DNA of 64,000 bases from Eulemur rufifrons (GCF_041146395.1 NC_091010.1:53030001-53094000), one strand, 5' to 3'; shown: positions 46,380 through 57,775, counted from the first letter of the stretch. A program made the numbers and translations. The notes: generated by a model not told the origin, from the letters alone.

Positions 46380-46560
46380 CATCAGGGGCTGACTACATAC
46401 CAGCTCCACAATCTTGATCAAGTGACCTCATTTCACCAGATCAGTTCCTCCCTATAAAATGGAATTAGTATTGTCTTCAGAGCATCACTGTGAGGATTCA
46501 ATATGAACATGCTTAAAAACAGAAGATCTAGGAAAAGTCATATCACCTCACACTATGCTA
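46380..46560 (+). mobile_element. MIR SINE, sense
   Basis: 'ccacaatcttgatcaagtga', 'tcctccctataaaatggaat' and 'actgtgaggattcaatatga' follow MIR. Confidence 0.7.
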
Positions 46561-46659
46561 CTAGGAAGAGAAATATTATTGGAATATATTATATATACCT
46601 TCCCATACTAATCGCATAGTTTCTTGAAAATGCATCCAATATAGTCCACTATGTGTGTT

Positions 46660-46805
46660 GAGGGAACGAGTAAGTGAAGGATCTAGATAAAATATAAATG
46701 AATTGATAATTGCTGAGAGGCAGGTAGGGTACATAAGATTTTATAATATCATTCTCTTCTTTTTGGATAAGTTTCAAATATTTCATAATTAAAACATTAA
46801 AGCAA
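46660..46805 (+). mobile_element. Probable old L1 3' end, sense
   Basis: 'ttctctt' and 'ggataagtttcaaatatttc' then 'ataattaaaacattaaag' resemble ancient L1 termini ('gtttgaaaatttccataata'). Weak. Confidence 0.45.
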
Positions 46806-46809
46806 CTGA

Positions 46810-47260
46810 AAGAAAACAAAACTCTTGGGTTGTTGGCCCCTGGGACTATGGAAGAAGCAGGAAGTTTATATAAGCTTGGTTTTTCTTCTATGCATATATT
46901 TCTTATATTTTTATCTAGAAATAGCCTATCCTCGTTCTTGCCTCTATTTCTGCCAGAAAATTTTGCTGGGTTTGTGCTTTTTAAGAATCTCTAGGAATGT
47001 ACTTGGCAGAGATATTTCCTCATGGTGAGGTGGGAGGCAGAGGGTGTAGAGGGATCTTGATTCTCCAAGGGCAGGAATGTCTCAGATATTAATGTAAGAG
47101 CTGCCCCAGGATGCCAGGAGATCACTAATCAACTCTCTCTGTTCTTGGGGCCCTTGAGAGAAAGAAAGCCAGGGAAACAAATTCACTGGGAACCATGTGT
47201 AGCATCCAAAAATGCCATCTGGAGATACAGTAGTAGAAAAGGCTGTGTGGAGAGGAAAGA
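46810..47260. other. Unassigned non-coding stretch
   Basis: No gene or recognisable repeat. Confidence 0.4.
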
Positions 47261-47265
47261 AAATT

Positions 47266-47267
47266 AC

Positions 47268-47300
<33 letters not shown>

Positions 47301-47328
47301 TATGTGTGTGTGTGTGTGTGTGTGTGTG
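47266..47328 (+). repeat. Compound (TA)n(CA)n(TG)n microsatellite
   Basis: About 12 TA units, then five CA units, a TA, and about 14 TG units. The CA and TG parts are complementary, giving a self-pairing tract. Confidence 0.96.
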
Positions 47329-47329
47329 G

Positions 47330-47698
47330 ATATGGCAGCAGCTTCTGCTCTCCTAGCATTGGCTTCCAGCCTTCCTCAGTTCATGTCCTTTAGCCCAAAG
47401 TGCACACTATAGCCTGGATAACCCTAGATGCCTTGTTTTGACATAAAGCATTAATCAGTGTTAAGGTAGAGTTTCTGAATAACTGGATGCTGCCATGTCA
47501 ATCAACCACAGATTCAGAATTCTATGACTATGAAAAAATCCAATAAGTATAAAGCTGTGTGGTTTATGGTTTTTTTGATGTCTGTTTTCACTCAGGAAAA
47601 TTATGAGAAGAAATTTTATGACTATTTTTCAGGGCTTTGGACAAGTACTTAAGATACACAAAAATAAGGCTGAACGTTTCCTGATCCCAGCAAGTAAT
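47330..47698. other. Unassigned non-coding stretch
   Basis: No gene or recognisable repeat. Confidence 0.4.
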
Positions 47699-47699
47699 G

Positions 47700-47965
47700 G
47701 TGTATTAATTATCTACTTCAGTATAACAAATACCACAAACCTAGCAATTTAAAACAATACGTGTTTCGCAATCTCTTTAGAGACAGGAATCTGGGTGTGC
47801 TCCTCTGGAAGTCTCTGGCTCATGATCTCTCCTAAGGCTGCAGCCCAGCTGTTGCCTAGACTGTGGGGATCTCAAGGATCACCCGAGGGAGCCTTCCCTT
47901 CTGTGCTCACTCACGCGGTTGTTGTTAGGATTGAGTTCCTCGCAGGCTAATAGACTAAGGACCTC
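47700..47965 (+). mobile_element. Old dispersed repeat, same family as 14515
   Basis: 'attaattatctacttcagta', 'taacaaataccacaaaccta', 'gcaatttaaaacaatacgtg' and 'gcagcccagctgttgcctag' follow the family consensus ('taacaaattaccacaaactt'). Confidence 0.68.
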
Positions 47966-48109
47966 AGTTCCTCACCAATAGATACAGACATAATCTGGTT
48001 TTCATTAATGATTTTTTTGCCTTTTATTTTCGATAGGGTGAAAACCACAAGTTGATTGTAAAGTTAAACCTACCATCTTCCCCCTTGAAGAACCTGCATA
48101 TCCCCAACC

Positions 48110-48640
48110 TCCAAATGCCTCATTGCTAACATTCTGATAACATTCACCTACTCAAACCTCTACCTATCCATCAGATCTAAACTTGAAAGGTCCTTCTTCT
48201 GTGAACATATCTTTGCCTCCCCAAACTAGGTTAGTTGTCCCTGTGGTTCAATCTTGCCCCTCAGGCATCAGAAGAAACAGGTATTCCTGCATCCTGCCTG
48301 GTCACTACTACCTGCCAGGACAGCCTCCCCTCCCTTCTCTGCTAATGCTTCTGCCTCTCTACTTTCCAGTTCCTAAAAGCTCCTTTCCTCCACTGAGCCA
48401 TCTCCCGTTACACCACAAGGCTGATGAGATATCTACTCTACACCCTCTCAGCACTCACAAACTCCATGGGCACTGCATTAAGCCGTCTCTGTTTATGAGC
48501 TGCTCTGAGAATGTGCTTAAGTCATTTTCATGTGTATGTGCTCTTTCTTCACAATTCAGCTTTATGTTCCTGCAAAGCAAGAATGGAGGCCTTTATGTTT
48601 TTCCGCAATGGCCTCCACAGAGCCTGATTCAATTTCTGCA
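48110..48640 (+). mobile_element. Probable L2 LINE fragment carrying a chance ORF
   Basis: C/T-rich sequence with 'aaaggtccttcttctgtgaa' and 'tctttgcctccccaaactag', then 'ttcctgcaaagcaagaatgg', resembling an L2 3' region. It contains a 157-residue open frame (48183-48656). Its composition is rich in P, S and L with no domain, no signal-peptide-like start and no splice context, so I do not call a gene. Confidence 0.5.
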
Positions 48641-48659
48641 TAGCAGGGTTAATTAAATC

Positions 48660-49495
48660 AAGCCCCTTTCCTCCCTCCCCTGGATATAATGATGCAAACT
48701 GCCTGGTGAAGAACAGAGGACAGGGAAACAAGAAGAGAAAGTGAGCACTTGCAGATGCTGTTCTAGTGGGAAAAAAAAACTGTCTTCTGACAGAACACAA
48801 GGTAGGAAATGTGGCATCTGTTGGGAAGAGTCAGACAGAATCTCAGAGGGGTATACCGTGGGGAGAGAATCCCTCCATTTTAGAGGTAAAGGACACACCA
48901 GGGAAGTCATGATGAACAGAGCAACTGTATTCCACTTTAAAGCATGGTAGTAATTGGACATGAGGGAAGGGTGGATTTTGAGGTAGATGGAACAACTGAA
49001 ACAATGGCCCTGATGGGATAATTGCAGTCAGACATGAGAAAGCGTGTAATGCTCTGTTTAGCTGGGCAATTGGGTGAAGCAATGTGTTCAGAGGAGAAAT
49101 AATGTTTGAAAAGGAAGTAGAGTCTAGACAGAGGAGAGCCTGAATAGCAGGAGTCTGCAATCAAATCTATAGACAATAGAGAACCACAGGAGTTCTTAGT
49201 ATCAAAGGGTGACAGGTTCAGAAATGTGATTTCTGAACTGAAAATTTAACTGCTTTACCATCCACAATAAATTGAAGGTGGACATAATGCAGATAGGAAA
49301 ACCAGTTAGGAAATTATTCTAGGAGGTCAGAAAGAGCAAAGGTTTGAACTGAGGTAATGTGGTATGAAGGGAAAGGAGTGGAGGGCTCCACAGAGGACAA
49401 ATGCACAGAACTATTCATAGATTCTTATATGGGGACAGGAGGGAGGTGAGAAGGAATGCCGGCTGACATCTCTAACCTGGGCGCTGAGAACAGTG
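48660..49495. other. Unassigned non-coding stretch
   Basis: Several overlapping frames on both strands between 48549 and 49176 (up to 105 residues) without domains. No named repeat recognised. Confidence 0.45.
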
Positions 49496-49499
49496 ATAA

Positions 49500-49770
49500 T
49501 TACCACTTTGTGGGTGTTTACTCTGTTCCAGGTACTGTGATAAGCATGTGATAGATGTCTTAGCTCACCAAATCTTTATAACAACTGCTTTAAAGTTGGT
49601 AGCACTACGAAAATAGATACTGCTATAAACCTCATTTTACAGTTATAGTGACCAAGGCAACAACAGGTAAAATAACTTGTCCAAGTACACTCTGCTAGAA
49701 TATAACAGAGCTAGGATTATGAACCCATGAGGTCTGGCTGCTCAGCCCAGACCATAAGGCTTAATCATAA
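49500..49770 (-). mobile_element. MIR SINE, antisense
   Basis: 'gtgggtgtttactctgttcc', 'ctcattttacagttatagtg', 'aataacttgtccaagtacac' and 'gaacccatgaggtctggctg' cover nearly a full MIR in reverse. Confidence 0.85.
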
Positions 49771-49934
49771 GGCTCTAGTATAATGTCAAACACAGAAACA
49801 GTAAATACAGGGACCACAGTGAGTGGGGGTGGGTAACTAAAGAGTGAGAGGACAGAAGCATCCCAAGAAACATCACCAGAGATAAGAAGAGACTGTGCAG
49901 AGGATGAGATAGATTCCCAGGAAAACACAGTGAG

Positions 49935-50180
49935 AAAATGATCCCATATATTGAACAGTAACTCTATGCCAGGAATTGCACAACATACTTTAGATACTTT
50001 TTATGTTGAATCCATCTAACTGTTATGAGGTAGTTACTACCATTACTATTTCCATTTTTCAGATGAATAAACTGAGAATCAGAGTGATTAGGTAACTTGC
50101 CTATAGTCGTCACACAGCTCCTACACAAGCAAGCCAGGAATTGAATGCAGGGCTCTATGTCAAAGCCTACGTTCATGACC
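49935..50180 (-). mobile_element. MIR SINE, antisense
   Basis: 'aactctatgccaggaattgc', 'catttttcagatgaataaac', 'taggtaacttgcctatagtc' and 'ggaattgaatgcagggctct' follow MIR in reverse. A second copy only about 170 bases from the preceding one and in the same orientation. Confidence 0.85.
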
Positions 50181-50184
50181 ATAA

Positions 50185-51105
50185 TATACACCGTGCCCAA
50201 TGGGACAAAGGGTCGGTGACAACAAGCACTCAGTCATGGCTACTAAGAGGTAGTGTTGACCACATAGTTTACTTTTCAATCTGTGAATTTTATAGAATTT
50301 AAAAATGGAAGTCCGTTAGTATGAGTACCAGAATAAGAAGCACATTAACCCAGGCAAATTCAGATGTATGGATGCCCTACCAAGAGGGCATGGGCATTCT
50401 TCAAAACAATAGCATTAGCAGAGACTTGGGAGTAGAAGCCAGATAGCAGTGGGTTGAGAAAAAAAAAAAATCTAGAGATGAGCAGGAACAATTAAGGATT
50501 ACTTGGATTCTTCAAAATTTTCAAAACATAAAGAAATAACTGGAGAGGAAGGCTGGGTCTGCCCAACTATGGGCCGGTCTGGCACAAGGGCACATGATAG
50601 ACACCCATAACTATCTCATGACACACTTGTAGGGACCAGAAAAGGAGTTGTTTTGTTTGTTTTGTTTTCCTTTTGTTTAGATTGTTTATTTTCCAAAACA
50701 AAGGGATATTGAGCGTATTTGCAGGCAGAGGGGAAGAACCAGTGGAAAGAAAAGATATAGATGATGCAAAGGTGAGAGACGAAAATAAAACAAGAATGGT
50801 CAGAGAGCTTCAAGTATTCAAGAAGAGGAGTTTTGTCTTGGAGAAGATATTTTTCTTAAAGAAATATTATACTAGAATGGCTTAGGTATGCACAAGTATA
50901 AAGGAGACCACTATCCATCAAGAATTACCTGGCTCCTGGGGTGAGGACGGGGTGATGATAACATCCATCTAAGCCTCACTCAGTGAGTGTGTATCATGCA
51001 TCTATTGCATGCCAGCACCTGAGCAAGCAGGTAAGCCAGGCCCATGGTGGAGACACAACAAGCACAGGGATAATCTCAGGATGAAGAAGCCGGCAGCATG
51101 GCAAG
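50185..51105. other. Unassigned non-coding stretch
   Basis: No gene or recognisable repeat apart from an A-run at 50460-50470. Confidence 0.45.
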
Positions 51106-51111
51106 GTCCTG

Positions 51112-51228
51112 GGACTCAGCGGAGGAAGCCCGGACTCAGTTCCCAGTTGGAGAACTGATTTGCTGCATAATGTAGTTTCCCTCTCGGGTCTTCAGTTTCC
51201 TCATCTGTCAAAAGAGAAACTGAACCAG
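51112..51228 (+). mobile_element. MIR fragment, sense
   Basis: 'gaagcccggactcagttccc' and 'cttcagtttcctcatctgtc' match MIR. Confidence 0.72.
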
Positions 51229-51274
51229 TGGTTTCCAAAAGCATATAGATCTATACTGGGCTATATTGGCTTAT

Positions 51275-51620
51275 CTTTTAAAAAATTTTATCGTAATTGA
51301 GGAATCATATAGCAAAATATACAGCTAAAATAATGCGGAACTTGCTAAATTTTCACAAAATGAATTGATGTGTAGGATCACCTGGATCAAGAAGCAAAAT
51401 ATTATTAGTACCCTAGAAATGCACCCTTCCTCACTGCCTTCCTGACACTCCCCTTCCACTCCTGGATGATAAACCACCACTCTGACTTCCACCAGCAAAG
51501 ATTAGCTTAGTTTATATTATGTCTATAAGTGGAACTGTACATCATGAACCATTTTGTATTTGGCTTCTTTCACTCAGCATTAAGTTTGTGAGATTTATCC
51601 TTGTCGTAGAGTATAATGCC
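51275..51620 (-). mobile_element. Ancient L1-type 3' fragment, antisense
   Basis: 'ttatcgtaattgaggaatca', 'ggatgataaaccaccactct', 'ggcttctttcactcagcatt' and 'gtgagatttatccttgtcgt' match the antisense blocks of old L1 3' regions. Confidence 0.72.
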
Positions 51621-51624
51621 AAAG

Positions 51625-52525
51625 GATTCAATGACAGGTTTTAAAAATTAGAAAAAAATTACAGAAATAAAGTAGGTTTTACATAAAAGTTTATTAAAAA
51701 TAAATCATTGTCCTTTACTTTGATACTATGTTCTTTTGTCCTTTTGGTGATAAAAACGTTCTTTCTTTTTTGAAATCCATTTTAATTGCTAGAGGTTTTA
51801 TTTATTTTGTTTTGTTTTTATTTTCATGTGCTATCTTAGCAAATTCAGTTCCATATTTTGTTGTTCTAAAACATTCGACTGGGTCTTGAAATCCTCAAGC
51901 TTGTATTCCATGGGGCTAGAAGCTCCCTAAGTTTCTTGGCTCTTATTTACAAGCCAGCTGGAGGTTCTGGGCTTCAGTTACAGCCACCTTCGGTGAATAA
52001 CTCATCTGGGCAGGTTCTCAGGGTGGCCACAAGAGCCACAAGGACCAAATATTGATGTTTCTTGAAAGGGAAATAGGGAAGGGAAGGCTTTATTTGGTTT
52101 GTTTGTTTATTTGCTCTTTTTTTTTTTTTTTTTTGGATGCTTGTAATTCACTAGTTCACATGCCTAAATAACAAATAACACTATCAATTCCCTCAATATT
52201 AGACCAGATTAGGTCTTATCAGAAGCCCATAAGGATTGCCAGGAAGCCTGGACTAGGAGAAGACGTGTGACCCCACACAGGCAAGGATGAGAGCAGGGAT
52301 ATCAAACATGAGGTTGTACCCCAGACAGCGTGCCCCAGTGCGATTTTGGAAGAGGGAGGATGTGCCTGGGCTGGTGGTACTCAAAGAAAATCTCGTCACA
52401 ACAAGTAGACTTTAAAGAAAATGTCAGGATTCCTCGCAAGCACTCACGTAACAGATATAAGGTATTTAATTCTTTGGAAAACAGGATAAAATCAATCATT
52501 TTAGTCTTGGTTGAAATAGCATGTA
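51625..52525. other. Unassigned non-coding stretch
   Basis: A T-run of about 19 bases lies at 52116-52134. No gene or recognisable repeat. Confidence 0.45.
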
Positions 52526-52530
52526 TTGTT

Positions 52531-52650
52531 GCAAAGAAAGATCACATATACACTATTGCTGCAAAGTAAGATCACATACACACTATTGCTGCAAAGAAAG
52601 ATCACACACACACTATTGCTGCAAAGTGAGATCACACACATGCACACATA
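52531..52650 (+). repeat. 30-bp minisatellite, four units
   Basis: Units start at 52531, 52561, 52591 and 52621. Each begins gcaaag(a/t)(a/g)ag atcaca and the first three end cactattgct; the fourth decays into CA-rich sequence. Period is exactly 30 with few substitutions. Confidence 0.95.
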
Positions 52651-52654
52651 CACA

Positions 52655-53030
52655 AAGGAAAAAAAAGAGATAAAGAAGATCCCTCTTTCACTTCTTGAGG
52701 GATAATTCAGTTCTTGAGGAATAATTGCCTGGTTAAAGTAGTGGGATCTGTGATGGAATCTTCCATCAAGATCTATTCAAGAGAGGAGCTTCCTGCTGGC
52801 AGAATTCAGAATTCGCTTCCCCAAAGGATTGCAATTATACATTCAGCCTCTTTCCTTGAGGAAAGCAATTATGGGACAATTCTACTTTTAAACAAAATCA
52901 ATTTGAGGCTCTGTTTTGCATTACTAGCTGTGACAAGAAGCAGCTTTCGAATTATACAAATAGATGGTTACCCTTTTAGAAATGAAATAGGATGCCTTGT
53001 AAATACAGCATTTTAGAAATGTACAAGTTA
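52655..53030. other. Repeat-free block with a 100-residue chance ORF
   Basis: An open frame (52714-53016, plus) has an ordinary amino-acid mix, but I recognise no family and see no flanking splice sites that would make it an exon. A 19-bp near-tandem duplication of 'ttcttgagg(g/a)ataatt' lies at about 52694-52728. Confidence 0.4.
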
Positions 53031-53040
53031 TAAAAGGCAA

Positions 53041-53062
53041 CACACACACACACACACACATA
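53041..53062 (+). repeat. (CA)n microsatellite
   Basis: About 11 CA units. Confidence 0.95.
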
Positions 53063-53334
53063 CAGTTTTTGGTTTTACATTTATTTCTAGAAGAAAAAAT
53101 TTGTTTGTTTTTGTCTAGCTAGCATTCAACACCTCCTTATGTTTTTCATAGTATCTCCATCTCCTGTTCTTTTTCAAGACTTTAAATCTTGATCTAATGA
53201 TTGTAAGCGTAAGAGACTGTATGAAACTAAGAGGTGCATGAATCATACTGTCCCTTTGGTAGAATCTCAGCTGTGGTTCCTGTTGCCCTGTCTTTGGGGC
53301 TAATGATAGCTTTTCATATAATCTCTCTTCCCAC

Positions 53335-53402
53335 CATATATGTGTGTGTGTATATATATGTGTGTGTGTAAATATACATATACACATATAATATATAATA
53401 TG
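53335..53402 (+). repeat. TG/TA compound low-complexity block
   Basis: Alternating TG and TA runs with internal symmetry ('tgtgtgtgtgtatatatatg'). Confidence 0.92.
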
Positions 53403-53434
53403 TATAAATCTTGTATAAGTCATTTATTACTAAT

Positions 53435-53525
53435 ATTATTTCAGCTTTATTACAATATAATTAATAAAAATCCTGTATCAAGGTATACAATGTGATGTTT
53501 TCATGCACATGTATTCTCACCACAA
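53435..53525 (-). mobile_element. L1 3'UTR scrap, antisense
   Basis: 'cagctttattacaatataat' and 'aaggtatacaatgtgatgtt' match the antisense L1M 3'UTR start, as at 42425-42490. Confidence 0.7.
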
Positions 53526-53612
53526 AAAAGGTAATTATGCAAGGTTATGGATATAATTAGATTAGTTATGTATTTTGTTTTTGAAAATGATAGAGTTGGT
53601 TTCTGTGGTTTG

Positions 53613-53660
53613 CAAACAAGAACAATAGCATGTGACCAAACAAGAACAGTAGCATGTGAC
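53613..53660 (+). repeat. 24-bp tandem duplication
   Basis: Units 53613-53636 and 53637-53660 differ at one base (aacaatag versus aacagtag). Head-to-tail with no spacer. Confidence 0.95.
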
Positions 53661-53664
53661 CTTA

Positions 53665-54555
53665 AGTACACCCAACACATCTTAATTTTTCAAAGGGAAA
53701 GGACATATTTTTTTATATATTCCATTTTGTCAATAGAATACAGCAGATGTTTGACAAAACAATGAGTTGTCCCTACCTGACATTGCCAAAAGGCAGGAAA
53801 AACAATTAGATGACTTCACACTCTAAGTGTGTAAAGCTAAGTATGATGTTTCTGAAGCTAGAGAGACAGAAGCACCTTAAAATCTTCTACAGTGGGTACG
53901 GTTTCAAAAACTTAGTTATGATAATGAAGTACAATATTAGAAATAACTGTACTGTATTTCTGCTTCAGGATATACTATTCCCAATGTTATTTTAATTGCT
54001 ACAACCATGAAGAGAATACCCTTTCAATTAATGAACATTGTTTTCACATGGCAATGAAGGGCCATTTCTTCTAATTAGTATCAAATCTAGCCAGTATATA
54101 TGTGTCCTCTAATTCCACATGCCATAGGGCAGAGGGCAGAGTCCAAGAGAGGGAAGGGAATTTGGACCTGTCTTTCCCTTTATACCTCCAGGATATTTCA
54201 CCCACTGGTGCCCAAAGACTAAGAATTTAGTCCCCTCCCTGCCATTGCACACTTGATGCAATGCACCTGAAACCCTGCTGTTGCTAGATCCTGAGAAACC
54301 CTTAACAAGGTCCTGAACTTGACTACATGTGACTGCAAAGGCAGTTTCCTTCATAAAGGAACAATAGACACCCCTATCTCTTCCAGCTCTCTAGGTCATC
54401 TGAAGAATCTGTCTGAATCTGAAAATGACCAACGCCCAACTGAGGAAGATTTCAACTGGAGGGAAGCAAAGAAGGCTGGGATTAAATACTGTCGTTGCTG
54501 CTCAGTAACCACACGGTTTTCTGTGAGTCACTTAATTTTCTTATGCCTCAAGTTT
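53665..54555. other. Unassigned non-coding stretch
   Basis: No gene or recognisable repeat. Confidence 0.4.
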
Positions 54556-54559
54556 CTAC

Positions 54560-54695
54560 AGCTCTTTATGTAAAATAGAGCTATTAATAGCATCCACATC
54601 ATAGATTAGTTGTGAGCATTAGATTAAATGATAAATGTGTAGCCCTTAGTATAGAGCTTGGCACATTAAAAAGTGTTCAATAAATGTTCATTCTT
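54560..54695 (+). mobile_element. MIR 3' half, sense
   Basis: 'tttatgtaaaatagagctat', 'gattagttgtgagcattaga' and 'tagagcttggcacattaaaa' then 'gtgttcaataaatgttcatt' follow the second half of MIR. Confidence 0.82.
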
Positions 54696-54699
54696 ATTC

Positions 54700-56105
54700 T
54701 GCTTCAACACATGGGCTTTGTGACTCCAAAACCTATGCTCTCTCCACCCAACCTGGTACGCCCTCTGCTCTCCCACGACACCCACCACAAGAGGCCTGGG
54801 CAGGAAATCAAAGCTGCATCTTAGACAAAGAGGATGATTCAGTAGTTTGATTTTCAAGCCTGATCATTAATAAGGCAAAGGCCCTTTCTTAGACATGGCA
54901 CAGAGGAGTAACAAGAATCTCTTGGCAGAAAGAGGATTCAGAACCAGCACATTCCCCAGCTACAGCATGCTAATTTTTCTGGACTGAGAACTGCCCCCTT
55001 CAGAGCTTCTATCCTGGAAGGGACAATCAGGATCCCTGTAGTGCCATCATTTTGTCAAACACTTTGGGGACACTCATCTTTACAATGAACCTCATAGTCT
55101 AAAAGGTGTGTTAGAGAATTGCTTTTATCAGATTGAGGTTATTTGAAGCCAATCATGGGTCTCAACATGAGGATCATTTTTGGTCCAAAATGATGAATAG
55201 CAATGAAACCATATTATTGATTTTCTATTAATATCTGTAAACTTCCATTAAAAATATAAATGCCAAATATTAAGCCCATACACCTCACTCTACAAAAGAC
55301 TATAAAAGATTGAGATAATGGAATAAAATATAAATTTGTCTCTGGGTAGTTCACAAACCCTTATGAAACATAAAAAGTAAAACATACAATGAGTACCTTT
55401 AATTATAGTATTTAAAATCTCTGACTGTCCTCATAATTGTAGTATTTAAACACTCCCTGGCTGTCCCCACACTATTTATGGCCAGCATAATTAAATACTA
55501 TCTGATTTGGCATAAAGAGACCCTAGGGGCCATATTTCAACCCTTCAAAATTCAAGTGTAAAAGAAAGCCTTGTTTCTCAAGCCTTTGTCCTTGTGATGT
55601 TTAGGCAACTTGGAAGCCCTCTTAAGTGTCTCAAACTACTCCCCCTCTGGTCACCTAGGATATCAAAGAGGATGGCACTGGTTTGTTTTGATGGAGGGGA
55701 TTGTCCACCATGCTCTCTGCAGGTGCCTCCGGTCTTCATGACCTTGAAATTCTGATTCTATATTGTACCAAACTAACAACCTTCATTTCTGTAGCACACT
55801 TTGGCTCCAAGGAGCTGGGCTTCAGTTGCACTCATAGATCACCAGTACCTTGAGGAGCTTTGGTGAAATTTTCTATAATAGGTATGATTTTTGTATTTTA
55901 ACATCTTTTCATTCAGGATGCATAGGAGAGTTGATGGAATATAATAGTCACTGTCAGCTAGATGGTAGTTACAGTGCTGTTGTGTAAAAACTTTCTACAG
56001 AAAGCTTCTGGAAAAAGCAAAAAGGCACCATCATCCAAGCACCTTAGATTCAAGGTAATATGAGTACAAACAGCTAACATTTATTGACCACTTTCCATGG
56101 GCTGG
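54700..56105. other. Unassigned, with a small duplication
   Basis: An imperfect duplication of about 36 bases lies at 55400-55470 (key part 'gtatttaaa' then 'tgactgtcc' or 'tggctgtcc'). Nothing else is recognised. Confidence 0.45.
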
Positions 56106-56109
56106 TGTA

Positions 56110-56565
56110 GTAGTTATCTATTGCCACATGAATACTGTATAACCAAAAACCACAGAGCATCAGTGTCATACAACAGTCAACATTTATTATCTCTCATGAG
56201 GTTATGGAATAATTGAGCAATTCTGCTGACCTAGACCAGACTTAGCTGCGCTCACTGCGTGTCTGCCTCAGCTACAGGTAGCGTGAGCATTTCCGCTGAT
56301 CTTGGTTGGGCTGCCTCGTGTTTGGAAGTTGGTTGGCTCTAGGCTGTTTCTGTGAGATGCCTTTGCTATCTTCCTGTGGCCTTTTACCTTCAGATAGGTT
56401 AGCCTAGGCTTGTACTTACGGTAGCAGGATTCCAGGAAAAGGTGGACTGATACAGCGTTTTTTTTTAAGCTTCAGCATGACTAATACTCATTAACATCCT
56501 ATTGGCCAAAGCAATTCACTCGCCGGAGCCCAGAGTAAGCTTTAAAAATAAAACTTGAACATTTT
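56110..56565 (+). mobile_element. Old dispersed repeat, same family as 14515
   Basis: 'tagttatctattgccacatg', 'caacatttattatctctcat' and 'agacttagctgcgctcactg' follow the family consensus with heavy divergence. Confidence 0.6.
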
Positions 56566-56569
56566 CACC

Positions 56570-57775
56570 TCTTCCCCTGAGCTCCTTTGCCATATTGTAA
56601 CACTTAGCTGGAGATGAACATCAACTAAAGAGCCCTGTGCCCAATCTCTACACTTCTCCCCAGTGGTGATCTCTTATGGGCAGGAGAACAGTTTCAGCGA
56701 AAACATAAACTGTGAAGACAGTTGTGTGTCTGTCCCCAGCCCAATGCAAAACTAACACCACCACCACCACAACAGAACTCTGAGCAAGTCCAGGTATCAG
56801 CTGAATATTGTATTCTAAGTTTCAGTGGCTCTTCTTCCAACAACTGGCATGTGTAAATCATACTGCTAAATCATTAGTTCTTCTGTTTCATCTCCCATGA
56901 AATATAAATAATGGTATCTGTCTTTCTTATCTCTGAGGATCATGATGAGAATAAAACTGAAATAATGTAACAAAATTCTTCAGAAGTGAAGCATTTTGAA
57001 AAGTGAGAACATGCCTTACTGATCTAAGGTGGTACGAAAACATTCAGGAGATCTATAGAGATCTTTAATGTACACACAGGGTTTCCTACAAAGTATTCAA
57101 GTCCTTTTGTCCCTACCTACATTTTAAATTAGGCTCTGTTCTTTCATTATAAAACTTGCACAGTAAGATTTCACCTTTGTTTCTTGCCAACCTTTTGACT
57201 ATTGCAAGCGTTTGATCTGAGCAGAGCCCTCCCAGGAGTGACGTTATGCGCCGTGGAGCCTGGTTCCTCCTCACACTGGCCAGGCCTCTCCCCACGATCA
57301 CCACTGGCCACTGCAGGGATGCTGTCTGCCCTGTTTCCCTGCCAGACGCACAGAAGCTTCCTCCACATTTTCGAGAGATATGGTGAAATAATTAAGATAC
57401 ACATTAAGCTGGGTCACAGAATTTGCATATAAATTTAGAGTCATGCCGCAAAATGGCAATGTGGGCAGTCTGGTGGAGGGTATCTCTGAAAGAGTTTACT
57501 AAACAAAAGGAAGCTCTTTCTTCTGAAAACTGTACATGAGAAATCAGTTAGCATACAAAGAAGAAACAATAATCCAAGATGAGATTTAAATGTTCAAAAA
57601 AGGGCAATGGTGTCTTTAAGGGACAACACAGATTTTTTTTTTTTTTTTCCCAGGCGTAGATTTCCAATTTTTAATTGGGCATGAAATATACCTACATTTG
57701 TTCCAAACTGATGTTATAGATTAGGGGATTTTAACCCCTCTCCTCACTATATTTGTTCCTTTATCTATCTTGTGC
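56570..57775. other. Unassigned; contains a CpG-enriched unique block
   Basis: 57190-57440 has several CpGs in an A/T-rich neighbourhood, a CRE-like tgacgtta (57239-57246) and an octamer-like atttgcat (57420-57427) next to ataaat. A T-run lies at about 57632-57648. Frames here on both strands overlap and lack domains. Confidence 0.45.

Noticed and set aside
48183..48656. A 157-residue plus-strand open frame
   Set aside because: It lies in C/T-rich, probably L2-derived sequence and has a P/S/L-rich composition with no domain; overlapping frames are open on the other strand.
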